64,000 nt of DNA, taken from NCBI GenBank assembly GCA_017303335.1, contig JAFLBK010000003.1, positions 62,001 through 126,000 on the forward strand, read 5' to 3'. The notes below the pieces were generated by a model. That model did no database searches and was not told the origin of the DNA. It was given only the letters and a program-made list of their open reading frames with translations. The position numbers and the translations under genes are program-made. This stretch comes from Chitinophagales bacterium. GTDB lineage: Bacteria > Bacteroidota > Bacteroidia > Chitinophagales > Chitinophagaceae. Positions 18,685 through 26,750 of the stretch are shown here, piece by piece. How positions within the stretch are numbered: position 1 is the first letter of the stretch; each line of letters starts with the position of its first letter.

Positions 18685-19884
18685 TTAGATTCCCGCATAT
18701 TCCTTCATGTACAGGAATGGTTCATTGAGTTTTCCTTCCTTCACCATCGTTGCCCGGTTGATGATCCCGCTTCCGCCCTTGCGGATATCATCCAGCACGA
18801 ACTTGATCATCTGCTCGCCGAAATAGCGGCTGGCATCCCTGGGCAATTCATTGGGCAGGTTGCCCACGGCCATCAGGTCTACCGATCCTGGCAGGTAAGG
18901 CTCTGTCATTTCAAAGGTATTCCGGTCGACCCCGTATACCGGTTTTTCAATCGTGGCGTCACCGAGGTTGCAGGGAATCGAGCCATGCCTGTCGTCGGTG
19001 ATATCGGCGATCGTCTTGATCCGGAAATCAGGCCGCCGCAGGTCTTCCATCTCGAACAAACGGGGAATGGTCTTTTCCCAATAGATCCCGTTCATCAGGA
19101 TATCGGTGTGTGGAATATAATCCGCGAATCGGCAGGTATAGTGCTGCGGGTTCTCATGAAAATCGTTGCGCTGGTAACGCCCTGTTTCCTTATGCGCATA
19201 GAGATCGGCCCCTTTCAGGTGTACATACACGGGATACGAGAATTCGCCACCCAGGTATTCATCGGGTTCCACTTCGTGAATGCCCATAAGGTTCATGATC
19301 TCGAGCACGCCATGGGCCACACGCCCCGTGCCCGTCACCGCGATCTTCACATTGGGAAGTTTCAACCCGAAATAAGTATGCACCAGTTTTTGGAAACTGT
19401 TCACCGTATGTACCCGTCCGAGTTTATAGGCACCGGTTCGGTTACCATAGGCCATCATGCCATTGTGAGCCCCCACGATGCCGGCAAAGAATCCAAACCC
19501 GATGATGCGGGTACCATCGTCGTGTTCGAGGCATTCATAATCGATCAGGCTGATCTTTTTGTTGATGATGGTGCGGAATAATTCCTGGTTATAGGGCTGT
19601 AATTTCTTGGTATGGGAAAAAAACATGTAGGTTTTGCCGGGCAGCAACATATCCACCGGTACTTCCTTGATGCCCAGCAGGAGGTTGCAGGCACTGAGAT
19701 CTTCCTTTACCTCCACACCCGCCCGTTCATATTCCTGGTCGGCATAACAGCGGTTGGGCGAATGCTGCACAGTTACTGTGATATCGGTAAAATTCTTCTG
19801 GAGCCATTTACACTGGGCCGGCGTAAGCGCCACCCGGTTATCCTGCGGTACCTTTCCTTCGCGGATCAATCCAATCTGAAGCAT
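18685..19884 (-). CDS. Saccharopine/alanine dehydrogenase-like NAD(P)-binding oxidoreductase
   Basis: About 399 residues from ATG 19884 (a TTG lies one codon earlier). The N-terminus (LQIGLIREGKVPQDNRVALT) is the AlaDH/PNT N-terminal domain shared by alanine dehydrogenase, transhydrogenase and saccharopine dehydrogenase; KIAVTGTGRVAHGVLEIM near residue 205 is the Rossmann dinucleotide loop. The middle and C-terminus (ADITDDRHGSIPCNLGDATI, VDLMAVGNLPNELPRDAS) resemble lysine-ketoglutarate-reductase/saccharopine-dehydrogenase relatives more than true alanine dehydrogenase. Probably cytosolic amino-acid metabolism; substrate not assignable. Confidence 0.8.
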   Translation of the reverse strand: MLQIGLIREGKVPQDNRVALTPAQCKWLQKNFTDITVTVQHSPNRCYADQEYERAGVEVKEDLSACNLLLGIKEVPVDMLLPGKTYMFFSHTKKLQPYNQELFRTIINKKISLIDYECLEHDDGTRIIGFGFFAGIVGAHNGMMAYGNRTGAYKLGRVHTVNSFQKLVHTYFGLKLPNVKIAVTGTGRVAHGVLEIMNLMGIHEVEPDEYLGGEFSYPVYVHLKGADLYAHKETGRYQRNDFHENPQHYTCRFADYIPHTDILMNGIYWEKTIPRLFEMEDLRRPDFRIKTIADITDDRHGSIPCNLGDATIEKPVYGVDRNTFEMTEPYLPGSVDLMAVGNLPNELPRDASRYFGEQMIKFVLDDIRKGGSGIINRATMVKEGKLNEPFLYMKEYAGI

Positions 19885-19947
19885 CAATCGTTATTTTGAC
19901 CCGCAATTTACAGCTAAGATTTTACATACATGGGCTACATTTGCTGC

Positions 19948-20427
19948 ATGAATTATTTCGAATTGTTTGAGATGCCCGTTACCCTGGAGATCGACCCGGG
20001 TAAACTGGCAAAAAAGTATTTCGAACTGCAGAAGAAATACCACCCGGATTTTTACACACAGGCCAGCGAATACGAGCAGGAAGAAGCCCTGGAAATATCG
20101 TCTCAGCTGAACAAGGCGCTGAAGGTATTCAAAGACCGGGATGAAACGATCAAATATGTATTGCAGTTAAAAGGGTTGCTGGAGGAAGAAGAGAAATACC
20201 AGCTTCCGCCCGACTTCCTCCTGGAAATGATGGAACTGAACGAGGAGTTATCGGACGAGAGTGCGGCCCGCATCGCATCGATTGAAAAAGAACTCTACAG
20301 CGAGGTCGGATCCATCATCGAAAACTACAACGATGAGCGGATCCGTGAGCAGGAATTACAGAAGCTGAAAGCCTATTATTACAAGAAAAAATACCTGAAA
20401 CGTATTTTGGACAGGTTGGCCGGATAA
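19948..20427 (+). CDS. hscB: Fe-S cluster assembly co-chaperone HscB
   Basis: About 159 residues from ATG 19948. An N-terminal J domain carries the HPD motif in KKYHPDFYTQ (about residues 31-40), followed by the C-terminal three-helix HSCB oligomerisation domain (LEMMELNEELSDESAARIAS ... YYYKKKYLKRILDRL). HscB delivers the IscU scaffold to HscA and stimulates its ATPase during iron-sulfur cluster transfer. Neither hscA nor iscU is in the window. It lies just upstream of tRNA-Leu and the island. Confidence 0.88.
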   Translation: MNYFELFEMPVTLEIDPGKLAKKYFELQKKYHPDFYTQASEYEQEEALEISSQLNKALKVFKDRDETIKYVLQLKGLLEEEEKYQLPPDFLLEMMELNEELSDESAARIASIEKELYSEVGSIIENYNDERIREQELQKLKAYYYKKKYLKRILDRLAG

Positions 20428-20457
20428 TGTAATATTGCAGCCCGGTAAATAACGCTG

Positions 20458-20502
20458 TTTATTTGTTTACTGGTTTATTTGTTTACTGGTTTATTTGTTT
20501 TG
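20458..20502. repeat. 16-bp tandem repeat upstream of tRNA-Leu
   Basis: The unit TTTATTTGTTTACTGG occurs twice in full and a third time in part (to TTTATTTGTTTT). It fills the hscB to tRNA-Leu gap, where the tRNA promoter should be, so it may contribute promoter-like TTG and TATTTG words. Confidence 0.85.
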
Positions 20503-20513
20503 ATTTTTTCACA

Positions 20514-22145
20514 TCAGCAGATTAACCGTAAGCCAATAACCAAAGGCCCAGGTGGCGGAATTGGTAGACGCAGCAGACTCAAAATCTGCCGTTCGCAAGA
20601 TCGTGCTGGTTCGATTCCAGTCCTGGGCACCTGATTGGATTGGCTCCCAAAAACGGGAGCCAATCTTTTTTTCGAACTGCGAAAACCCTTGTCAGCACTG
20701 CATATCAGGGCAAGTACCTCATTCACTCTTTTGGTTCGGTATGATTTATTTTCAAAAATCAATTTTTCGGGGCATACCGAACCAATAAGCTGTTGTTTTG
20801 CCTTCAAATCCGCACTGACAAAGTATTTCGGCAGATTTTCCACTATTTCAAGTGCAGAGGTCATATACTCACTCAGGTTAAAATCCAGGGATGATATTTC
20901 CCGTTTCTTTTTTTCAAGTTCCATGACTGTCTTTTCAAACCGGCTCTTTATATCCCGGTAATCTGATGGCTCTAATTGACCATCCAGCATAAGCTGCTGG
21001 GCATTCTGGATTCGCTGCTGGTTCTTTTCTATTTCAACATCTATTTGTTGTTTAGAAACTGATTGGTCTTTACCAGTTTTCTTTGAATAGTCAGTAACTA
21101 TTTTCCTGAACACTTTAATACCGCCTTTGCTGAATGATATCCTTTCCAGTTCTTTTACAAACAAATCATTGGCCTCGTGTGCCTTAAAGCGTTCATTACA
21201 GCCTTTTGAGCAATGATAATAAAAGTACCTGCCGCCGTTTCCCTTGGATGCACTGCCTGTTAATCTTGTCCCGCATTTACGACATTCCAAAAATCCACGA
21301 AGCGGCAATTCTTCCTTCAACGTATTCTTAGCCGGGAATTTTCTTTTTCTTCCATTTAAAACATCCTGTACTTCGTAAAACAATTCTTCGCTAATTAAGG
21401 CTTTATGTGTTGCTGGTATCGTACATTCAACTTCGTCTTTGTATGCTGGTATAAATATCTTACCGCAATAGATAGGATTACGGAGCATATTCCAGAACTG
21501 ATTCTTGCTTACTTTAAAACCTCTTTTCGTTACTGCCTTCCAGCAATCCATCACCGTGTCAATTCCCTTTGCCACTTCTTCAAATGCCCAAGCCACATGC
21601 ACAGCATGGTTGTTAGGTTCAATAATCGGCCTGTTCAATTCATTTCTTGCATTACGGTAACCTCGTGGTGCTAATGTCACATGCCGACCTTCTTTCATTG
21701 CACGGCGCATACCAGCAATGGTATTTAATGAACGCCTGTCATTTTCTACTTCGGGTGCGGCCAGATAAAATGCCAGCATGATTTTGTTTTCAGGAACATT
21801 CAGGTCAAGCGGTTGTTCTATTCCCTGCGGCTCAACACCCAATTTGTTTAGCTGGTTAATCATTGCATACGCATCCCCTGCATTACGGCTGAACCTGTCC
21901 CATTTTAAAAACAAGAGCAGGTCGGCGCATCCCTTATTCTTTTTTAAAAAGGCCAGGAGTTTGGTAAACTCTGGCCTTTCAAAAGTTTTAGCAGAATGGT
22001 CTTCCTTGTAAACAGCAACAACTTCAATTTGCTGATGCCGGCAATATTGTCTTAATCTTTCTTCCTGATGTTTCAGGCTGTAACCCTTTTCAGCCTGTTC
22101 GTCCGTACTCACACGGATATAGAGTATTGCTTTTTGTTGATTCAT
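20514..22145 (-). CDS. Large serine recombinase/integrase of the island
   Basis: A 543-residue site-specific recombinase. The resolvase domain holds the catalytic serine in YIRVSTDEQ (Ser13) and the arginine-rich WDRFSRNAGD. A recombinase domain follows (about 160-270), then a zinc ribbon (C288, C291, C312, C316), a coiled coil (about 370-420) and a C-terminal tail. The last 38 residues, starting VPRTGIEPARSC, are encoded by the core and antisense of tRNA-Leu: the frame runs through attL into host DNA. In the excised circle it would instead read 32 island-encoded residues and stop at 50588-50590. It would catalyse integration and, with a directionality factor, excision. Confidence 0.93.
   Translation of the reverse strand: MNQQKAILYIRVSTDEQAEKGYSLKHQEERLRQYCRHQQIEVVAVYKEDHSAKTFERPEFTKLLAFLKKNKGCADLLLFLKWDRFSRNAGDAYAMINQLNKLGVEPQGIEQPLDLNVPENKIMLAFYLAAPEVENDRRSLNTIAGMRRAMKEGRHVTLAPRGYRNARNELNRPIIEPNNHAVHVAWAFEEVAKGIDTVMDCWKAVTKRGFKVSKNQFWNMLRNPIYCGKIFIPAYKDEVECTIPATHKALISEELFYEVQDVLNGRKRKFPAKNTLKEELPLRGFLECRKCGTRLTGSASKGNGGRYFYYHCSKGCNERFKAHEANDLFVKELERISFSKGGIKVFRKIVTDYSKKTGKDQSVSKQQIDVEIEKNQQRIQNAQQLMLDGQLEPSDYRDIKSRFEKTVMELEKKKREISSLDFNLSEYMTSALEIVENLPKYFVSADLKAKQQLIGSVCPEKLIFENKSYRTKRVNEVLALICSADKGFRSSKKRLAPVFGSQSNQVPRTGIEPARSCERQILSLLRLPIPPPGPLVIGLRLIC
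20546..20629 (+). tRNA. tRNA-Leu (anticodon CAA)
   Basis: An 84-nt class II tRNA. Acceptor strands GCCCAGG (20546-20552) and CCTGGGC (20622-20628) pair fully, with discriminator A at 20629. The anticodon stem GCAGA/TCTGC encloses the loop CTCAAAA, giving anticodon CAA (reads UUG). A long variable arm (CGTTCGCAAGATCG region) and a T-arm with TTCGATT complete the fold. CCA is not encoded. Its 3' end is the integration site of the downstream island, and the tRNA stays intact because the crossover is at the acceptor end. Confidence 0.97.
20625..20630. other. attL core at tRNA-Leu 3' end
   Basis: GGGCAC forms the last acceptor-stem bases of tRNA-Leu. Left of it is host tRNA sequence (GATTCCAGTCCT); right of it is the island arm CTGATTGG. 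The left context also recurs at 50767-50784 and 50883-50900 beyond the island. Confidence 0.85.
20638..20672 (+). terminator. Rho-independent terminator supplied by the island
   Basis: GATTGGCTCCC (20638-20648) pairs perfectly with GGGAGCCAATC (20655-20665) around AAAAAC, followed by seven T. It stands where the host tRNA terminator was before insertion, so the island restores termination after tRNA-Leu. The same bases are coding, on the other strand, for the recombinase C-terminus. Confidence 0.9.
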
Positions 22146-22359
22146 CGGAGTTGCTATTTATGTTTATTATTTTACCATTTGTTGTTTCACTAACCTGTTT
22201 ATTCCGGTTGTACTGCTCATAACTTATCTGTGCAAGCAGGTATAAAAAGCCCCTGATTTTCTCTATCTCACTGTCATCAAACATTTCCCCTTCGGCTTCA
22301 AAATCAGCTTTGATTTCAGCGATTGATATTTTTTCTTTTTCTTCCAGTTTCTTTTCCAT
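22090..22359 (-). CDS. Small protein overlapping the recombinase start
   Basis: An 89-residue acidic/basic, mostly helical protein (MEKKLEEKEKISIAEIKADF...). ATG 22359 is preceded by an AAGGGGG purine run, stronger than most starts here; a TTG at 22374 is the alternative. Its last 56 bp overlap the recombinase start in another frame, so the two are probably translationally coupled. No family recognised. Position and size would suit a recombination directionality factor or a regulator of the integrase, but that is inference only. Confidence 0.65.
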   Translation of the reverse strand: MEKKLEEKEKISIAEIKADFEAEGEMFDDSEIEKIRGFLYLLAQISYEQYNRNKQVSETTNGKIININSNSDESTKSNTLYPCEYGRTG

Positions 22360-22919
22360 CTTTCCCCCTTTCAAATATACATATTATTGATTATCAATGT
22401 AATATATTTATTTCCCGGCCTTGATTGAGCCTTCCAATCTACACTGCCTTATTGTTCTCACCTATACCTTCTACTAATGGTTTTTCTTTTAAGCAGCTTA
22501 AATACATTTTTATTTTGCAAACATATTATTGTGCGGTAACGCCACTTTCCACTTTGAGCCAGTTTGTAACAGTTGTTAACAGAAGTTCTCGGTAATCGTC
22601 AGTTTGGGATGATATTGTCCGATTTTGTCTAATGAAAGTTTTTTGTGGAACATTTCAGAAGTCATTATGGAATGATTGCGGAGTAATTGCGGAACCATTA
22701 GGGAGGGATTAGGAATGAATAAGGAGTAATTGCGTTTAATAGTGAATACCGCATTTATTTACGAAATTTGAAATGGACTTTCAAATATGTTATAGTAAGA
22801 TGATTGATATTAACTGGGAGTCAATTTTAAGACAAGATTCAATACAAAGAGAGGGTCGCTTTTGAAAGGCTCGCTTATTTTCTCGCCAGATAAAGTTTTA
22901 CGATTCTAAACACTTTGAC
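22360..22919. promoter_or_regulatory. Divergent control region of the recombinase and PIN/HEPN operons
   Basis: About 560 bp without a gene, between leftward and rightward units. It holds a perfect palindrome ATTGAT-T-ATCAAT (22386-22398) upstream of the small protein; a perfect 8-bp inverted repeat ATTTGAAA/TTTCAAAT around TGGAC (22766-22786) about 134 bp before the PIN-like gene; near-duplicate words GGAGTAATTGCG (22679-22691 and about 22723-22734); and TTGTCCGATTTTGTCT (22615-22630), whose near reverse complement is at 26670-26685 beyond the operon. Operator roles are inferred. Confidence 0.5.
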
Positions 22920-24362
22920 ATGATGAGGATTTATTGTGATAGTAACATTTACAGATACTTAAACTCGGCTCACCCTTCACATAGTGCGGAGTTACTTAAT
23001 CTTTTTGAAATATTGAAGGACAAAATACTGTTTACTTTTTCAGATGCCCACCTGGATGACCTTAAAGATTCAGTGAAGGAATATGCTGAAAAAGATTTAG
23101 GGTTAATGGGAACCTATGTAAAGGATAACTATTTCCTCCACGACTTAATCAAGGATAAAGGAACCGGACCATACCTGGCAACACCACTGGAGGCTTTTCA
23201 GGGAAAGGACTATGATGCTTATAATAAGACCCTGGAAAACCCATTTGATATTGACAGTTTGTTAAGCGGATTAGATGAGTTTCCTGAAGGAAAACTGATG
23301 AAAGACTTGCTCAAAACTTATTACCAATTACCAATTGGAGCATTGTCAGGCAATCTTGATACAGTTACTGTTGACGAAAAGAATAAGTCTCTTTTTGACA
23401 AGTTGATGCCCAATTATAGCCCTAAGATGAGCTTGCAAGATTTTATGAATGGAATGTGGCCTTACAGTAAAACCCTGTTGCAGGATAAACGGGAGTTTAC
23501 CCAATTCCGGCAGCAAATTGCTTCTTACATGAATAAAGATGATTTCAGTTTTGAAAATTGGGGTATGGCATTTAATGAACTATTGAAGCAAAGCCCCTTG
23601 GGTAAGTCGTATTTGGAAGTTATTGAAAATATGCTAACCGAAAATCAGAAGAAAGACCTGTATCAGAAGTTTAATTATGCTTATACCATGCTGGAGACTT
23701 ATAACATTACCCAGGAAAGGAAAAAGAAGGGGATAAAGAAATTCAACATGCAAAGTCTGAATAATGATGCCCTTCATGCCTGGTATGCTTCTTTTAGCGA
23801 CTATCTTGTTACAGACGATAAGGGGTTGCAAGTGAAAGCCAATATTGTTTATCGGCTATTGGGTTTACCTACAAAAGTTTTGTCATCAAAAGATTTAGTG
23901 AATCATAGAACCCTGTTATTGGGACAGGAAGAAACCTTGCAGTCATTTCTCATATCTTTGAATCATGACCTGAAACACAGTATGCAATTATATGAACGTA
24001 AAGACCCTTTTAAAAATGAAACTGTGAACACTTACAAAACCGGACACAATTACTTCAACTATTTTAACCGCTTGCAGGTAATTACCTCTGATGTATATAC
24101 ATTTATAGCACTGTACTGCGACCGGGAAAGCCATGCCAGTTTTATGATGTACAGGGAGATTGAGATATTAGTTGATAAGCTAAATGGGATGCTTGGTGAG
24201 GATATGGATAAAAGAGGGGCATATAGTATGAACGAAAATGACAAATATGAAAGGGATGAGTACATACGGGAATGGTATGTAAACAGTATGAAATTCAGAC
24301 TGCTTACTGCTTCTAAAGCCTGGGGCAGTACTATTTGTTTGGGAATAGATTTTAAAGACTAA
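22920..24362 (+). CDS. PIN-like nuclease-domain protein (module gene 1)
   Basis: A 480-residue protein I cannot place in a named family. It has the layout of a PIN fold split by a long insertion: IYCDSNIYRYL supplies a first acidic residue (Asp7), SDAHLDDL the second (Asp46/47), NDALHAWYASFSDYLVTDD the third and fourth (Asp283, Asp299/300). About 230 mostly helical residues separate the second and third, and a 150-residue helical tail follows. PIN proteins are usually Mg-dependent RNases, often toxins. It starts an operon with two HEPN-like genes (1-bp and 12-bp gaps) on a mobile island. Catalytic assignment is from pattern only. Confidence 0.65.
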   Translation: MMRIYCDSNIYRYLNSAHPSHSAELLNLFEILKDKILFTFSDAHLDDLKDSVKEYAEKDLGLMGTYVKDNYFLHDLIKDKGTGPYLATPLEAFQGKDYDAYNKTLENPFDIDSLLSGLDEFPEGKLMKDLLKTYYQLPIGALSGNLDTVTVDEKNKSLFDKLMPNYSPKMSLQDFMNGMWPYSKTLLQDKREFTQFRQQIASYMNKDDFSFENWGMAFNELLKQSPLGKSYLEVIENMLTENQKKDLYQKFNYAYTMLETYNITQERKKKGIKKFNMQSLNNDALHAWYASFSDYLVTDDKGLQVKANIVYRLLGLPTKVLSSKDLVNHRTLLLGQEETLQSFLISLNHDLKHSMQLYERKDPFKNETVNTYKTGHNYFNYFNRLQVITSDVYTFIALYCDRESHASFMMYREIEILVDKLNGMLGEDMDKRGAYSMNENDKYERDEYIREWYVNSMKFRLLTASKAWGSTICLGIDFKD

Positions 24363-24363
24363 T

Positions 24364-25770
24364 ATGGCAAAAACAGAAAAATATATCTCTGATACAATCG
24401 CTGTGATGAACACCCTTGAATCAACAAAACGATTAAGGGTAAGTAATCGCAGAAGCATTTTTAAAAAAACCAGCTTTCTCAAAAAAGGAAAGCCTAAAGG
24501 GTATTTCCTGGAAATTGCGACAGACGCATTTGGGAAATTGGACGTTGGAAGTAAAGTGGCAGCTGACGCAGAAAATAAGAATATTGCTTTAAACATAACA
24601 GATAGCTATGTGAGATATGTCGGCTCAAACATCACTGCAAAGACGCAATCACATCGTATGCAGTTGCATATTTTTTCATTTCGCAGTAAAGGCTTTAGGG
24701 ATAAAACGGCATATTATTTCAGAAGTGTTGTGCCAATTGCTAAAGAGTTCAGCTTTTATAATATCATTTCCGATGAATCATTTTATAATGATGAATTTTC
24801 TTCAAGGGGTTTGGTAAGAGTTGATTTTAACGGTCATGAATTTCATGTGTTTATTGCTGACAGAAATAAACAAAGGTATTTATGTACTGATTGTATAACA
24901 AAGCTGGAGATTGATGATTTTATGGAGTTTAACTGGTCAATAAAGGTAGGATTGGGTTACTTGCTTGGTAACTTACCACAGGATGACGAATATTTCTTTG
25001 CATACGGAAATAAAACAATGAAGCATTTTTCTGGATTTGTTTACAGGCAACAAAGGGATAGTATAAGAACAATTTACACTCCGGTTAATGCAAATCCTTT
25101 TGGCTGGATAAAAAGTCATACAATAGCAAAAAAGTATTATGGAAAAATTACCGAAGTCAGTCCTGCCCAGGTTTCAAGACTTTGTGATATTATTCATAAA
25201 GAGATTGACATAAAAGCCATATTACTTCTGATAACTGAATCAATCAGTCGTTCCTTGCTGATAATGCCTGCCGGATTATCAGTAGCTCTTGAAGGTCTTT
25301 CTACCTTTTTTTATCAAAAAGATTCAGGCAAGTTAAAGCCTATAGCTGATAAAAATATTGCAAATGAATTTGTCAATGGCCTGAAAGAAATACTGGATAG
25401 GTATAAAGACAAAGAAAGATTTACTGGCTACCATATACTCTTAAGTAAAATTCAAAACATTAACTCACCCACAAACCGGGAGCTGCTGAAGGCCCCATTT
25501 TCTATGCAAGGAATTACCCTGACTGGCATTGATGAAGAAGTATTGGAATACCGAAATGATTTCCTTCATGGGAACATTAATTTAAAACCCCAAAAAGGTC
25601 GTAAGTCTTACACAATGGATGGCTTTGAAATCTCTTTGCGATTGTTAACTCTTTTGAATATGTGCATTATGAAAATGGCTGGTTATAGCGGCCATATCAT
25701 TAACCATGTTAAGACGCAGGAAAAGGGATTGGGAAAAACTATAAATGAGGATTATTACCGGATAATTTAA
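24364..25770 (+). CDS. HEPN-like protein with RNDFLH motif (module gene 2)
   Basis: A 468-residue protein without a recognised family. The C-terminal third is helical and contains EYRNDFLHG, in which Arg397-Asn398 and His402 form the RX4H motif with following Asn/Asp that marks active HEPN RNases. The N-terminal two-thirds look like a mixed alpha/beta domain (many beta-like stretches, DSYVRYVGSNI, FNGHEFHVFIAD). The arrangement recalls ApeA-type defence proteins (N-terminal sensor, C-terminal HEPN), but similarity was judged by eye only. It begins 1 bp after the PIN-like gene, so the two are translationally coupled. Confidence 0.65.
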   Translation: MAKTEKYISDTIAVMNTLESTKRLRVSNRRSIFKKTSFLKKGKPKGYFLEIATDAFGKLDVGSKVAADAENKNIALNITDSYVRYVGSNITAKTQSHRMQLHIFSFRSKGFRDKTAYYFRSVVPIAKEFSFYNIISDESFYNDEFSSRGLVRVDFNGHEFHVFIADRNKQRYLCTDCITKLEIDDFMEFNWSIKVGLGYLLGNLPQDDEYFFAYGNKTMKHFSGFVYRQQRDSIRTIYTPVNANPFGWIKSHTIAKKYYGKITEVSPAQVSRLCDIIHKEIDIKAILLLITESISRSLLIMPAGLSVALEGLSTFFYQKDSGKLKPIADKNIANEFVNGLKEILDRYKDKERFTGYHILLSKIQNINSPTNRELLKAPFSMQGITLTGIDEEVLEYRNDFLHGNINLKPQKGRKSYTMDGFEISLRLLTLLNMCIMKMAGYSGHIINHVKTQEKGLGKTINEDYYRII

Positions 25771-25782
25771 AGCAACTCACAA

Positions 25783-26631
25783 ATGACAGAGCATAAAGAT
25801 TTACTTGCTGCGGAGCTACTAAAAGTTGCCAAAACCGACATCAAGGCATCAAAAACTTTATACAAAAGCCGGTTATATGCTCAGTCATACTTTTATTTTC
25901 AGCAGGCTACGGAGAAAGCGACAAAAGCAGTTGCACTTTCGCTTGACATGAGTACAGCTAAGGACACTTTTAATATGCGGCATAACATATTTAAACTGCA
26001 CAGGAAAAATATTTTGGATGCGAAGAGACAAAATCAATTAGCTGTTGATGTGGCAAAAGCTCTTCCATTTATGGAAACATCCGGACTTATTGAAACAAAA
26101 AAACTTCAGGTGCAGATTAAGTCCACTGAACAATCAAGAGTGTTTTTTGATAATATGAAAGACTATGATTTGGTTAATATACCTGCCAGAGATATAAACC
26201 ATTTCCTGAAAAGTATTGAAGCCCTTGAATTAAAAAGGGCAAAAATTCCTGCTGACTTAGAAAGTAAGATAGAAGGAGTGTTCATGCCATTTATAGAAAA
26301 GCTTGAACAGCATAAATCAAAAGCTGCACAATACATGGCCAGGGAAATGAGGGCAGCATTGAAAAGTGATGAATTTGGGCGGTTTATCAGGGAACATTTT
26401 GCAGACGTAATCAAGACCACAATACACTTTCTATATGCTCATGCAGTTCTGTGCTTTTCCGGCTTCCTGACTATTCAACACAGTTCAAAAAGCAGATATC
26501 CCGATACTGACAATCCTCAAATGAATCCTCTTGCTATTTATACCAGAAAATTGCCAGTGGTTAAATATCAACCGCTATTTCTTGAGCATTTAGAAAAGGC
26601 TATTAAAACAATAGAGAAGAATTTGGGGTAA
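25783..26631 (+). CDS. HEPN-domain protein (module gene 3)
   Basis: A 282-residue protein whose first 75 residues follow the HEPN pattern: AKTDIKASKTLYKSRLYAQ, then SYFYFQQATEKATKAVAL, then MRHNIFKLH, where Arg66 and His73 could form an RX6H motif at the place where many HEPN domains have a KTHDL-type sequence. The remaining 200 residues are helical with a hydrophobic stretch (LYAHAVLCFSGFLTI, about residues 217-231) and no known domain. It is 12 bp after gene 2. It may be a toxin, a partner of the other two proteins, or an antitoxin-like neutraliser; sequence does not decide. Confidence 0.65.
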   Translation: MTEHKDLLAAELLKVAKTDIKASKTLYKSRLYAQSYFYFQQATEKATKAVALSLDMSTAKDTFNMRHNIFKLHRKNILDAKRQNQLAVDVAKALPFMETSGLIETKKLQVQIKSTEQSRVFFDNMKDYDLVNIPARDINHFLKSIEALELKRAKIPADLESKIEGVFMPFIEKLEQHKSKAAQYMAREMRAALKSDEFGRFIREHFADVIKTTIHFLYAHAVLCFSGFLTIQHSSKSRYPDTDNPQMNPLAIYTRKLPVVKYQPLFLEHLEKAIKTIEKNLG

Positions 26632-26750
26632 GATTTAAAATTATCCCTAACCCCTCCCCGTACAAAATCAGACAAAACCGGACAGCGTTTGATGTTCCAT
26701 AATTGCTCCCTGATACCTCCCTATATCGTTTCAAACACAAGTAAAGCACA

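Noticed and set aside
20552..20788. Short plus-strand frame starting MAELVDAADSKSAV over tRNA-Leu
   Set aside because: This is a translation of the tRNA gene itself, a well-known false annotation.
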